Positions 27,708-37,161 of a stretch of 53,776 bases of DNA are shown here, piece after piece; position 1 is the first letter of the stretch; every line of letters begins with the position of its first letter. Below the pieces are notes generated by a model. It did not search any database. It saw only the letters and a list, made by a program, of their open reading frames with translations, and was not told where the DNA came from. Source of the stretch: Peptostreptococcus anaerobius VPI 4330 = DSM 2949. Its GTDB lineage: Bacteria > Bacillota > Clostridia > Peptostreptococcales > Peptostreptococcaceae. The position numbers were made by a program, and so were the translations under genes. The stretch spans positions 1-53,776 of the forward strand of contig NZ_KB906614.1 in assembly GCF_000381525.1 (NCBI RefSeq), given 5' to 3'.

Positions 27708-30248
27708 CTAATCATTTTTAGAATTTATTACAACATTCGTTGAAATAAGTTTTCTGCTTGAGTATCTTTGTATTACAAAGAATACTATGAAAACTGATAT
27801 TAAAAACAATAATATTGTCGTCATTGGTAATACAAATTTTATATGTGTTACTCCCTTATAATACATGTCTAGATCATGTGTTTTTTTGTAGTAACCATAT
27901 ATTCTAAATACACCTAGTGCTACTGCAATTAATGAACTACTAACTACAAATACCATATTTTCTAAAAGTAAAATTTTACTAACCAACTTCTTATTTGCAC
28001 CTAACATTCTTAATATACCGAAATCTTTTTCTTTTTTTGCTATTATTATCCTAATTGTGAATGTCAGCGAGAATAATAACAGAATTATGTAAAATGCTAG
28101 TCTAAGTTTTATTTTAGCAAAGTAGGTTTTATCTCTTAGTTCTTTTTGTTTTATCCTATTCATCTCTCTATCTTTAATATCATACTTTGATGAAAATATG
28201 TCATTTACAATTTTTCTCTCTTTATCCGATTTTACATTAAATCTAACAGCACTTACATCATTTACATTTGTTATTTCTTTCAGCTTATTCAAATCAAAAA
28301 CGAATTCTACATTTGTTTTATCTATTGCACTTGTCTGCTCTACAAAAGCCTTAGTATTCTTTATATCCAAAATTTTAACAGGAATGGTTTTGTACTTTTG
28401 AATCCCTTCTGAAATATACGGTATTTTCAAGGAAATATTCTCACCCTGTTTAATATTTTTAATAAACTCTTGATACTTATTTGTGCCATTATCATAATAC
28501 AAATTATTATACAGTACATAGGCTACTTCATTGGACTTTATTTTTTTAATATCATCCATGCCCATAATTCCCATTTTTTCAAGTTCTTTTTCTCTAGTAG
28601 AGTCTATTCCTGTTATTGTGCAGTCAAACTCATACTCACCTTTCTTTTGTGATATAGCATTGTTAGAAAGATAAGATTCATTCACCAGCCCCACATCACA
28701 AACTAAATAACCATATATATTTAAATTTTGCGTAAGACCACTATAATTGTCAACTTGCTTTATATCATCCATACTTATTCCATTATTGACAGAGAAACCA
28801 TCTTTTTTCACTAAAAAATTCCTTCCCAAATATTCCGACTCATAAATGTCATATTCACTCCACTCCGTCGACATAATTTTTTCCACTCCCACAACACTTA
28901 TTATGCTACTTCCAATAATCACTATGATTATTATAGGTAATATATAGTTTGAGAAATTATTAATAAATCCTATTATGGATATCTTACTAGCGAAATCTTT
29001 AACTTTTATTTTAACGAGATTTGTATTCTTAGAACCTCTCCTTCCCTCATTTATTAATTCTAAAGCCTGAGTTTTTTTATAGCTTATAATTAAACTGACT
29101 AGATTAATTATAATCGGTGTAAAAACTACAAGTAGTACTAATAATATGTCATTTTCATTAAAATATACCTTGTATGTATCAAGCGCTACATCGATAGCTG
29201 AATCTGTAACATTAGTCCCACCTATCAATTTATATGTTGTTACATAACTAATGCACAAGCCGACTATCGTACTGATTAATCCTAAAATTAAATTTTCAAA
29301 TATAAGTGCAATACATACATCTTTAGAACTCGCCCCTAATGTTTTTAATAGACCTAAGTTTCTCAGCCTAGTATCATTTAATAGTCTAAACAAACTCGCA
29401 ATAAATAAAATTGAAACGAAAATTAAAATATAATCGTCTCTACTCCTTGTTACTCCAATTATTGATTCATTTAATCTAGAAATCTCGAAATTCTGGACAA
29501 CCTTCTGAGGATTTTCAGCTACATCAACCCCCAACTTTACACAATTGCCATACAGGTTATCTAGACCACTCTTGAGCTTTATCAACACCGTATAATTCAC
29601 ACTATTTTCTGGATATTTATCTGTATTATATAGCCAAAACATTGGCTGTTCCTCAACTCTATTTTTAGTCTTTATTTTAGACAATACTCTTGTATATTCA
29701 GGATTTTTTTCAATAATTCCAACCACTCTGTACTTCTTTTTGGCTGAATATAACTCATTACTGTCATTTACCTTATAGGGTAAATTGTTTAATCCTCCAA
29801 TATACTCTCCTAATTTTGTATCCTTTTCTTGTTTAATATATGTTTTATCTATTACTATCTCGTTATTTTTATTAGGATATCGACCACTTTTTAGAACATA
29901 GTTATTTTCACCTATTGCTTTTTCACTAAATCCCATTAATTTATATTCTATGCCCGAATTTTCGCTTATAAAAAAACCAAATTTCTCATATTTAATGGAT
30001 TCTGTGACATTTTCATTTTTTGCAATTAAGTCGGCTTCTTTACTGGTGGCATCATATGATGCCGCCGGATATTTTGGATAAACGTTTTCAACAACTTTCT
30101 TATAGTTTATAGACTGGCTCTTTGCCGTTACAAATGGTACAAATACGGTAAATACAGAAACAATTATTGTCAAGAATACCAAAGAATAGATTAACCAATT
30201 CTTCTTTATGAAATTGTATGTCACTTTAACATAAGCATTTTTTATCAT
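27708..30248 (-). CDS. FtsX-domain ABC transporter permease
   Basis: 846 residues with an N-terminal helix, a large extracytoplasmic region (about 45-265), three helices (about 270-390), another helix near 430, a second extracytoplasmic region and three C-terminal helices: the double FtsX layout of MacB/BceB-like permeases. DTRLRNLGLLKTLGASSKDV and KKEKDFGILRMLGANKKLVS are the two conserved cytoplasmic loops. GGAGG lies 6 bases before the ATG. With the following ATPase it forms a mechanotransmission or efflux-type transporter; no two-component system lies nearby, so substrate is unknown. Confidence 0.85.
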   Translation of the reverse strand: MIKNAYVKVTYNFIKKNWLIYSLVFLTIIVSVFTVFVPFVTAKSQSINYKKVVENVYPKYPAASYDATSKEADLIAKNENVTESIKYEKFGFFISENSGIEYKLMGFSEKAIGENNYVLKSGRYPNKNNEIVIDKTYIKQEKDTKLGEYIGGLNNLPYKVNDSNELYSAKKKYRVVGIIEKNPEYTRVLSKIKTKNRVEEQPMFWLYNTDKYPENSVNYTVLIKLKSGLDNLYGNCVKLGVDVAENPQKVVQNFEISRLNESIIGVTRSRDDYILIFVSILFIASLFRLLNDTRLRNLGLLKTLGASSKDVCIALIFENLILGLISTIVGLCISYVTTYKLIGGTNVTDSAIDVALDTYKVYFNENDILLVLLVVFTPIIINLVSLIISYKKTQALELINEGRRGSKNTNLVKIKVKDFASKISIIGFINNFSNYILPIIIIVIIGSSIISVVGVEKIMSTEWSEYDIYESEYLGRNFLVKKDGFSVNNGISMDDIKQVDNYSGLTQNLNIYGYLVCDVGLVNESYLSNNAISQKKGEYEFDCTITGIDSTREKELEKMGIMGMDDIKKIKSNEVAYVLYNNLYYDNGTNKYQEFIKNIKQGENISLKIPYISEGIQKYKTIPVKILDIKNTKAFVEQTSAIDKTNVEFVFDLNKLKEITNVNDVSAVRFNVKSDKERKIVNDIFSSKYDIKDREMNRIKQKELRDKTYFAKIKLRLAFYIILLLFSLTFTIRIIIAKKEKDFGILRMLGANKKLVSKILLLENMVFVVSSSLIAVALGVFRIYGYYKKTHDLDMYYKGVTHIKFVLPMTTILLFLISVFIVFFVIQRYSSRKLISTNVVINSKND

Positions 30249-30402
30249 ATTTATCCTCCATTCTATTTTTGATAATTAGTTCTATTAGAGAGTTCACTCT
30301 TGTCACCTGGTGTAAAAATACTCCCTCCAAATGGATTTTTGTGTTAAAATTTTTATTTATTTCATCAACAAAAGCATCTACATTATGTTTTACTTTTAAC
30401 AT
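30226..30402 (-). CDS. Small ORF (58 residues) leading the ABC operon
   Basis: ATG with GAGGGG 6 bases upstream, 55 bases behind a good promoter (30464-30492). The frame runs 23 bases into the permease gene. The product starts MLKVKHNVDAFVDEINKNFN and contains LEGVFLHQVTRVNSLIELII; it is soluble or amphipathic, with no signal peptide, and I recognise no family. It could be a regulator fragment, a peptide substrate or an accessory protein of the transporter. Confidence 0.5.
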   Translation of the reverse strand: MLKVKHNVDAFVDEINKNFNTKIHLEGVFLHQVTRVNSLIELIIKNRMEDKYDKKCLC

Positions 30403-30463
30403 ATTATCCCCTCAAAAATAGCACGTCATATTTAATGCGAATATTATAAATATTCTTTATTTC

Positions 30464-30492
30464 ATTCTACAAAAAATTATACACTAACTCAA
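30464..30492 (-). promoter_or_regulatory. Probable sigma-A promoter of the ABC operon
   Basis: On the minus strand TTGAGT (30492-30487), 17-base spacer, TAGAAT (30469-30464). Confidence 0.55.
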
Positions 30493-30591
30493 TATATATC
30501 ATATTTTTAGTCTATTTAATAATATTTTTAATTAAGATATATTTCATTAAAATACAAGGTAAACTTAGACAATATATCGGGTTTATAACAC

Positions 30592-30670
30592 CATAAGTAT
30601 TTTTATTACTTATGACGCTAAATTATATAATACAAGAATAGCCATTCATGAAAAACGGATGGCTATTCTT
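30592..30670. terminator. Two successive hairpins downstream of the 30759 gene
   Basis: Hairpin one: AAGAATAGCCAT (30634-30645) with ATGGCTATTCTT (30659-30670), 12 bp. Hairpin two: CATAAGTA (30592-30599) with TACTTATG (30607-30614). The better T tract of hairpin one is on the plus strand, but both follow the minus-strand gene at 30759 and probably end its transcript. The rest of 30403-30758 is AT-rich and empty apart from the promoter. Confidence 0.55.
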
Positions 30671-30758
30671 TATTTTCCTGCTACATAAAATATTAAATTG
30701 ACCTTGTTATATAAGCCTCTATTATATTGTCACTAATATTTTAATACCTATATTATTT

Positions 30759-31307
30759 TTATGATTTTAATGACAATATTATTCCTAGGCATATTGATAG
30801 CAAGGCTGCAAATACAATCCTAAACTCACCTGGCAACAAAAAAGTAATAGTGTGGGCAGGTAGCCAGAATGTAGGTATAGTACCTATAAGTACGTTCTTG
30901 GCATAGGCAAAGTAATCTATATTATTACACACCCTCTTTAGGCTGATCTTTTCTCCCTTGTGCTTGTATCTAAGGTCTAGATATGTATCTGTATGCTTGT
31001 GTAATACCATAAATACAGGACCAAAGCTAGTATTCATGACAAGTGATGTCAAGAATGCAAACATCAATGTAGACTTCATAATTGGACTATTGCTAGCCTC
31101 AAGCTTAATATGCATAGCTGATGCAAAAACTCCCATCATAAAGGCAATCCATACTCCTAGAATACCCCATATAAACATCCTCCACCCTATTGAGTGTGGT
31201 ATAGTTAACTTCTTATTTTTAATACTTGCAGCTATTATTTCACCAAGAGTTGCTAGTATGGCAAACTTGATAAATGATAGCACATAATGATTTGTTAATA
31301 TCGACAT
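30759..31307 (-). CDS. Conserved multi-spanning membrane protein, possibly Mpv17-like
   Basis: 182 residues with four to five hydrophobic segments. The order of a WRMFIWGILGVWIAFMMG helix, TSFGPVFMVLHKHTD and a C-terminal FWLPAHTITFLLPGEFRI stretch resembles Mpv17/PMP22-type proteins, but this is a weak match by eye. GGAGG lies 7 bases before the ATG. Single-gene unit between two hairpin regions; function unknown. Confidence 0.7.
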   Translation of the reverse strand: MSILTNHYVLSFIKFAILATLGEIIAASIKNKKLTIPHSIGWRMFIWGILGVWIAFMMGVFASAMHIKLEASNSPIMKSTLMFAFLTSLVMNTSFGPVFMVLHKHTDTYLDLRYKHKGEKISLKRVCNNIDYFAYAKNVLIGTIPTFWLPAHTITFLLPGEFRIVFAALLSICLGIILSLKS

Positions 31308-31373
31308 AATTCCTCCTTTTTGAAAACGTTATCAATGCCTATACATTATAACATGATAGCCTATCTTTTACAA

Positions 31374-31401
31374 TAAAAAAGCCCATTGACTGGGCTTTTT
31401 T
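31374..31401. terminator. Bidirectional terminator of prs
   Basis: AAAAAAGCCCA/TGGGCTTTTTT perfect stem with a 4-5 base loop, poly-A on one side and poly-T on the other. Confidence 0.85.
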
Positions 31402-31485
31402 ATCGTTGATTATGATTTTGATTTTGATTTTTTGAAAGTATAGACCTATATCTGTGGACCATACCTCAATTTTAATTATATTCTA

Positions 31486-32442
31486 TTAGAATAACTTACT
31501 TACTGAATCACAAGTGTATATTCTATTTATAGCATCTGCAAATACATCAGCTACTGACATAACTGATATTTTTTCTATCTTCTTTTCTTCTGGAAGTTCG
31601 ATTGTATCTAGTACTATTAGTTCCTTTATACAAGATCCTTCTATTCTCTCTATAGCTGGACCTGAAAGTACTGCATGAGTACAGCAAGCATACACATCCT
31701 TAGCACCAAACTTCTTTAAAGCTTCAGCTGCATTTACTATTGTTCCTGCTGTATCTATCATATCGTCAAGTAATATAACATTCTTATCTTTTACTTCACC
31801 TATGATGTTCATTACTTCACTAACATTTGGCTTAGGTCTTCTCTTGTCTATTATTGCAATAGGCACTTCCTTGCTGATATTATTAGCGAACTTTCTAGAT
31901 CTTGTAACACTACCAAGGTCTGGAGATACTACTACTAGATCTTCTATGTCTAATTTCTTAGCAAAGTAATCTGCAAGTATCTTTCCACCTAGTAGATGGT
32001 CAACTGGAATATCGAAGTATCCCTGGATCTGTCCTGCGTGCAGGTCCATTGTAAGAACCCTATCTGCACCAGCTGATGTGATTAGATTGGCAACCAACTT
32101 GGCTGTAATTGGATCTCTAGCCTTTGCCTTTCTATCCTGTCTAGCATATCCATAGTATGGAATAACTGCCGCAACTGTACCAACAGAAGCTCTCTTAAGC
32201 GCATCTATTAGAATTAATAATTCCATTAAATTGTTGTTAACTGGGCTGTTTGTAGACTGGATAACAAATACATCACAACCTCTGATTGTCTCATTGATTG
32301 TAACAGATATTTCACCATCACTAAAACTACTAACCTGACAGTCAACTAATTCTACTCCTAAACATTTAGCTATCTTTTCAGCTAACTCTTTAGATGCGTT
32401 ACCAGCTATAAGCTTCATCTTATGGCTATTGTAACAACTCAT
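31486..32442 (-). CDS. prs: Ribose-phosphate pyrophosphokinase
   Basis: Makes PRPP from ribose 5-phosphate and ATP for nucleotide, histidine and tryptophan synthesis. About 318 residues. [20 protein letters not shown], the metal-binding [28 protein letters not shown] and the PRPP loop [14 protein letters not shown] are present. The ATG at 32442 follows AGGAGG by 10 bases; a TTG three codons upstream is too close to it. It follows glmU as in Bacillus. Confidence 0.97.
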   Translation of the reverse strand: MSCYNSHKMKLIAGNASKELAEKIAKCLGVELVDCQVSSFSDGEISVTINETIRGCDVFVIQSTNSPVNNNLMELLILIDALKRASVGTVAAVIPYYGYARQDRKAKARDPITAKLVANLITSAGADRVLTMDLHAGQIQGYFDIPVDHLLGGKILADYFAKKLDIEDLVVVSPDLGSVTRSRKFANNISKEVPIAIIDKRRPKPNVSEVMNIIGEVKDKNVILLDDMIDTAGTIVNAAEALKKFGAKDVYACCTHAVLSGPAIERIEGSCIKELIVLDTIELPEEKKIEKISVMSVADVFADAINRIYTCDSVSKLF

Positions 32443-32585
32443 AATACACAAACCTCCTAAAAGTAATCTCTTAAAACTCCTAATTTTCTAATAGTATAAC
32501 ATATTTTAAAAATATGCCCTATTTCTTTATATAATTAACACACTATCTATAATTATAACATATTTTTTACATTTATTCACGTTTT

Positions 32586-33962
32586 TTAGTCAAGTCCTTG
32601 GTCTTTTCTTCTCTTTTTTTCAACCCAACCTGGCTTTAAAACCTGACGAGCCCTAGCTATGGCAAGATTACCCTCTGGTATATCGTCTGTTATAGTAGAT
32701 CCAGTAGCAATAAATGTGTCTTCTTCAACTGTTACAGGAGCTACTAGGTTAGAATTTGAACCTACAAAGGCCCTGTCCTTTACAATAGATTTGAACTTGT
32801 TCTTGCCGTCGTAATTAACAAATACAACACCACAACCTACATTTACGTCACAACCTACTTCAGCATCCCCTATATATGATAGGTGAGATGCCTTAGACCC
32901 ATCACCAAACTTGGCATTCTTGACTTCGACAAAGTCTCCTATCTTACAGTGGTTTCCTATATTTGCCTTTGGTCTTAGGTAGGCAAATGGTCCTACTGTA
33001 GTGTTTGTTCCTACACTTGCATCTATTACTTCAGACTTCTTTACGCTTGTAAAGTCTCCAATTATAGAATTTTCTATGCTTGTATGAGGACCTATCTTGC
33101 ATGATAGACCTATCTTTGTACCCTTAGTCAACATACATCCAGGTAGGATGATAGTATCCTGACCTATCTCTACATCTGAATCTATATATGTAGAATCTGT
33201 ATCTATTATAGTGACACCATTAGTCATGTGTCTATCGTTTATCCTTCTTCTCATGATTCTTTCTGCGTCTGAAAGCTGGTTTCTAGAGTTTATACCCATC
33301 AATTCTTCTATAGTTGCTCCAAGAAAGGCTCCTGCCTTTAGGCCCTTACGTCTGATTATCTCTATCGTATCTGGAAGGTAATATTCGTGCTGGGCATTGT
33401 TGTTGCCAACTAGGTATAGGGCATCCTTTAGGTCAGCTCCATTAAAACAGTATATACCTGAGTTTATCTCTTTGATGGCACGAGTTGCCTCATCAGCATC
33501 CTTCTGTTCAACTATTTTTACAAGGTCCCCATTTTCATCTCTGACTATTCTTCCATAGCCTGTTGGGTCTTCAATCTGGGCTGTTAAAACTGTTACTGAA
33601 CAGCCATTTTTATCATGGTAGTCAAAGAAATTGACTAGGGTTTCTGGACTTATAAGTGGCGTGTCTCCGCATAATACAACTATTGTATCAGTGTCTCCTA
33701 TATAGTCCTGGGCCATCAAGACTGCATGGGCTGTACCTAGCTGTTCTTTCTGATATACAGTCTGTACATTTGATTTTAAGGCAGCCTCTACCTCATCAGA
33801 ACCATGTCCAAGAACCACTATAGTTTCATTTACACCTGCACTTGTAGATGCATCTATTACGTGGTTTACCATTTCCTTACCGCATACCTTATGTACAACC
33901 TTTGGATGTACTGATTTCATTCTAGTCCCCTTGCCTGCTGCAAGTATCACTGACTTCTTCAT
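32586..33962 (-). CDS. glmU: Bifunctional N-acetylglucosamine-1-phosphate uridyltransferase / glucosamine-1-phosphate acetyltransferase
   Basis: Last two steps to UDP-GlcNAc, precursor of peptidoglycan and cell-wall polymers. 458 residues. The N-terminal uridyltransferase has LAAGKGTRMKS and the VLCGDTPLI motif; the C-terminal half is a left-handed beta-helix of hexapeptide repeats (IGDFTSVKKSEVIDASVGTNT...) with NYDGKNKF and KASHLSYIGDAEVG. GGAGG precedes the ATG. Upstream lies the C39-like gene (46-base gap); downstream prs. Confidence 0.97.
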   Translation of the reverse strand: MKKSVILAAGKGTRMKSVHPKVVHKVCGKEMVNHVIDASTSAGVNETIVVLGHGSDEVEAALKSNVQTVYQKEQLGTAHAVLMAQDYIGDTDTIVVLCGDTPLISPETLVNFFDYHDKNGCSVTVLTAQIEDPTGYGRIVRDENGDLVKIVEQKDADEATRAIKEINSGIYCFNGADLKDALYLVGNNNAQHEYYLPDTIEIIRRKGLKAGAFLGATIEELMGINSRNQLSDAERIMRRRINDRHMTNGVTIIDTDSTYIDSDVEIGQDTIILPGCMLTKGTKIGLSCKIGPHTSIENSIIGDFTSVKKSEVIDASVGTNTTVGPFAYLRPKANIGNHCKIGDFVEVKNAKFGDGSKASHLSYIGDAEVGCDVNVGCGVVFVNYDGKNKFKSIVKDRAFVGSNSNLVAPVTVEEDTFIATGSTITDDIPEGNLAIARARQVLKPGWVEKKRRKDQGLD

Positions 33963-34008
33963 TATATTTCCTCCAAATTATAAAGATTTATATCTTGTTA
34001 ATTTTATC

Positions 34009-34665
34009 TTACTTTACAACTATAGCCCTCTGCCCCATCTGGTAGTAAATCTTGGCAAACTCAATGAAATTCACCGTCTTTTTACCATGTATAGGATCAG
34101 CTATATATACCATACCCTTGCCCAAACCATGAACTACTACGCAGTGGAGATTTTTGTAAAAACTTACCCTTTCTCCCCTCTCATCTGTGTAAGAATTGAC
34201 GCTATACTCAGGTGACTTGCCATCAGTTGTATACCATACAGCTACTGGTTTTTTGGATATAGCAACACTATGTAAAAGTGACAGTATATTCATGCCTGTC
34301 TTGTCTAGAGCATAGTTTCTAGCTCCTATGCTTTCAAAGTAGCTATTTGCACACTCTACAATAGGTCTTGCATATGCATAATACCCCCTGGAATTGGACC
34401 TTGGATTACCTATATAGGCCAGGTCAGGGTTGGCATTTGTTAGTCCACTCTTCTTCAAAAAATTGTCACTCAATTGCTCAGGCCTTACATTTATACCCTC
34501 GTGGCTGATCAGCATAGAAAGTGATGTCACTTCACAACCATTTGGCAAGTTAGGATACTGGCTTTTTAGGTCAATTTCCATAACCCTTGTAGGACCTAGA
34601 TAAAATCCTAGTGCTATTACAAGCGCCAAGAGCGACAACTTAATTATCCTAATTACATTTTTCAT
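34009..34665 (-). CDS. C39-like cysteine peptidase family protein, membrane-anchored
   Basis: 218 residues. An N-terminal hydrophobic helix (about 8-24) places the rest outside the membrane. The papain-like triad of the peptidase C39-like family is visible: NGCEVTSLSML (Cys near residue 44), LHCVVVHGLG (His) and IADPIHGKKTV (Asp). These domains cleave double-glycine-like or unknown surface peptides and may be inactive in some cases. The ATG overlaps the stop of the 34662 gene (ATGA), so the two are coupled. Confidence 0.8.
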   Translation of the reverse strand: MKNVIRIIKLSLLALVIALGFYLGPTRVMEIDLKSQYPNLPNGCEVTSLSMLISHEGINVRPEQLSDNFLKKSGLTNANPDLAYIGNPRSNSRGYYAYARPIVECANSYFESIGARNYALDKTGMNILSLLHSVAISKKPVAVWYTTDGKSPEYSVNSYTDERGERVSFYKNLHCVVVHGLGKGMVYIADPIHGKKTVNFIEFAKIYYQMGQRAIVVK

Positions 34666-35510
34666 TTCTTAAAAACCTCATCATGTAGGTAACTATACAA
34701 GTCTTGGTAAACCTCGTAGTAGGCCGTATTATCGCCACAGTCCACCTTTATAAAGTCTTTTCCCATAGTCTGTATGCTTATCTTTATATTGGATTTTTCC
34801 ATTTTTATAGTATAGTTATCCTTGCTATTCTTAAATTCTTTTTCTGGCTGAATCTTGCCCACCTCTCTCTTGTAAAGGATCTTGTGAACCACATCATCCT
34901 TTCTCCACGGCCAAATTCTTTTTTCATCATTGCCATGTAGGACCGTCATCTTACCTATGCCACTGTTATCAGTTATAAAATCTAGGGAAGTATAGATCAT
35001 CCTCCTATACATAGACTGAAACTCTTTTTTGCTTATTACAGGTATCTTATAAAATTCTGTCTTCTTGCCATCACTTATCTTAAAATAGTTAAAGTCTGTT
35101 TCAAATTTTATTCCTGTATCTGTTCTACCATAATTTTTAGGCGAAAAATCTCCATCTATAGACCTTATTTTGACAAATACCTCCATAGACCTCTTGAATT
35201 TATCAAGAGTGTCTCCAGATATTTTTATATTCTCTACCTCTTCATCAGAAATGTATACTTTTTTTCTCTGACTCAGCCTAACTACCAGACTTTTCTTTTC
35301 TTCCTCTTTTTTCCTCTGTTCTAACATCTGCTGGACAGAATTTTTTTCATCTCCAGTATCAACCTTTAATACATCATTGACTTGTGCTTGATCATTATTG
35401 TATTCTGTCAATTTAAAAACTACGAGATATATCACAAAACAAGCCAATACTACTAATACAGTAAAGAATATCTTATTATGTGTTATTTTTTTCCAAATAC
35501 GTCTTAACAT
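34662..35510 (-). CDS. Membrane-anchored extracytoplasmic protein, unknown function
   Basis: 282 residues. One N-terminal helix (about 14-34, FFTVLVVLACFVIYLVVF) after a basic head, then a charged coiled-coil-like stretch (about 55-85, QQMLEQRKKEEEKKS) and a mixed alpha/beta soluble part. I recognise no family. It overlaps rsmA by 7 bases at its start and the C39-like gene by 4 at its end, and AAGGAG lies before the ATG. The coupling to a surface protease suggests substrate, partner or regulator, which is inference only. Confidence 0.8.
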   Translation of the reverse strand: MLRRIWKKITHNKIFFTVLVVLACFVIYLVVFKLTEYNNDQAQVNDVLKVDTGDEKNSVQQMLEQRKKEEEKKSLVVRLSQRKKVYISDEEVENIKISGDTLDKFKRSMEVFVKIRSIDGDFSPKNYGRTDTGIKFETDFNYFKISDGKKTEFYKIPVISKKEFQSMYRRMIYTSLDFITDNSGIGKMTVLHGNDEKRIWPWRKDDVVHKILYKREVGKIQPEKEFKNSKDNYTIKMEKSNIKISIQTMGKDFIKVDCGDNTAYYEVYQDLYSYLHDEVFKK

Positions 35511-36385
35511 TTTTGCAGCTCCTTTATCCTAGAGTGCATACAGTCTGAAAGTCTTGCAAATTCTTCCAAGCTAAGTGTTTCTCCACGCCTTTTTTCATCT
35601 ATACCAGCCACTGACAAGACAGCTGAGATATCTGTTTTGTCAAGAATACCCATGCTTGTAAGTGAGTTTAAAAGGGTCTTTCTTCTCTGACCAAAAGAAG
35701 CCTTGACTATCTTAAAGAACAAGTCTTCATCTTCAACCTTGTACTTTCTTTCTGGCCTTACCCTTAGTGCTATAACTATAGAGTCAACATTTGGTTGTGG
35801 TACAAATAAGTGTCTTGGAACCTTGGCAACAATCTCAGTATCGCAGTAGAACTGGACTGCCACAGATAAGGCACCAAAGTCCTTCTTTCCAGGATTTGCA
35901 TTCATTCTCTCAGCAACTTCCTTTTGAACCATTACCACTATATCGGTTACATTTATATCCTCTTCCAAAAACCTCATAATTATAGGAGTTGTTATATAAT
36001 ATGGCAGGTTGGCAACCAACTTAACTGGACCACCGTCCAAGTTTTTATCTATAAGGTCCTTTATGTCCGCCTTCATTATATCTTCATTCACAATAGTAAC
36101 ATTATCAAAATCAGATAGGGTATCTCCAAGGATTGGTATTAATTTTTTGTCTATCTCTACTACCATTACCTTTTCTGACCTTGAAGCTAGTTCTCTTGTA
36201 AGTGTACCTATTCCGGGACCGACCTCTATGACCTTATCTCCCTGACCAGCTAGGGACCCATCTACTATTTTGTCTATTATATTGTCATCTATCAAAAAAT
36301 TCTGTCCAAGTGATTTGGTGAATTTAAAATCATGCTTCTTTACTATTTCCATCGTCGCCTTGTGCGATGAAAGTCTCTTATCCAT
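35504..36385 (-). CDS. rsmA: 16S rRNA (adenine1518/1519-N6) dimethyltransferase
   Basis: Methylates two adjacent adenines in the 3' hairpin of 16S rRNA (KsgA). 293 residues. The SAM-binding loop EVGPGIGTLTREL, the catalytic NLPYYITTPI motif and the C-terminal ASFGQRRKTLLNSL segment are present. It follows rnmV, the standard Firmicutes order. Confidence 0.97.
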   Translation of the reverse strand: MDKRLSSHKATMEIVKKHDFKFTKSLGQNFLIDDNIIDKIVDGSLAGQGDKVIEVGPGIGTLTRELASRSEKVMVVEIDKKLIPILGDTLSDFDNVTIVNEDIMKADIKDLIDKNLDGGPVKLVANLPYYITTPIIMRFLEEDINVTDIVVMVQKEVAERMNANPGKKDFGALSVAVQFYCDTEIVAKVPRHLFVPQPNVDSIVIALRVRPERKYKVEDEDLFFKIVKASFGQRRKTLLNSLTSMGILDKTDISAVLSVAGIDEKRRGETLSLEEFARLSDCMHSRIKELQKC

Positions 36386-36424
36386 TCTATACCTCTGCTT
36401 TCACTCTACCTATAATTAATATAT

Positions 36425-36955
36425 TTAAATGTTCCTTAGGGCTTCGTCAAATTCTTTCCTAGTAACCCCGTAATTATTCAACCTATTTAAAAACTGCTTG
36501 GAGTTGCCGTATCCTATACCCAGTATACGTCCTAGCTTGTCCCTCTTATCCGAAGAATTATCCCCTGCCAAAAGACCGTATTTCATCATATCAGCCTGAG
36601 AAAATATCTTTTCATTAGAAGGATTCTCCGTCCTCACCTTTTCAAGGGCAGCCCTTATATCCTCTGGACAGGCATTTTCTATACCTATATCGCCGTCTTT
36701 GGTAGCCTGGTCTCTAGGTAAAAAGGCATGCTTGCAACCATCAACCTCACTTGCTATCTTTTTTCTTATCTTCTCACCAGCAAAATCAGGATCAGTAAAT
36801 ATTATTACCCCCCTCTTTTCCTTGGCTGTTTTTATTCTTTCCATAACTCCCTTAGGAAATCCAAAACCTCCTGTAGCAATCAGTTCACAATCAAAGGCCC
36901 TCTTTACAGCCCTTATATCGTCTCTGCCTTCTACAACTATTACCTCTTTTATCAT
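36425..36955 (-). CDS. rnmV: Ribonuclease M5
   Basis: Toprim-domain nuclease that matures the 5S rRNA 5' and 3' ends. 176 residues. The Toprim glutamate is in VVEGRDDIRAVKRAF and the DxD motif in IFTDPDFAGEKIRKK. GGGAG lies 11 bases before the ATG. First gene before rsmA with a 39-base gap. Confidence 0.95.
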   Translation of the reverse strand: MIKEVIVVEGRDDIRAVKRAFDCELIATGGFGFPKGVMERIKTAKEKRGVIIFTDPDFAGEKIRKKIASEVDGCKHAFLPRDQATKDGDIGIENACPEDIRAALEKVRTENPSNEKIFSQADMMKYGLLAGDNSSDKRDKLGRILGIGYGNSKQFLNRLNNYGVTRKEFDEALRNI

Positions 36956-37103
36956 CTATATTAACTCCCATCCTAAACGAATACATTTTTATAAAATTAA
37001 AAAATAACTTCTCAACTAAAAAATTACGCTATTTTTATTATACTACAAATCTAGCTAGTCTCATAGTTCAAATAACATCTTAAATAGACTATAGATAAAA
37101 AAT

Positions 37104-37138
37104 GATAAATATAAGACCCCAGGAAAATTCCTAGGGTC
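37104..37138 (-). terminator. Terminator of htrA
   Basis: On the minus strand GACCCTAGGA, 4-base loop, TCCTGGGGTC (one G-T), then a T-rich stretch. It lies 24 bases behind the stop. Confidence 0.7.
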
Positions 37139-37161
37139 CTATATTTATATATAAACTATTT

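Noticed and set aside
31402-31435. Short TGATTTTGATTTTGATTTT repeat behind prs
   Set aside because: A simple-sequence run of about three units; no sign of a CRISPR or regulatory array.
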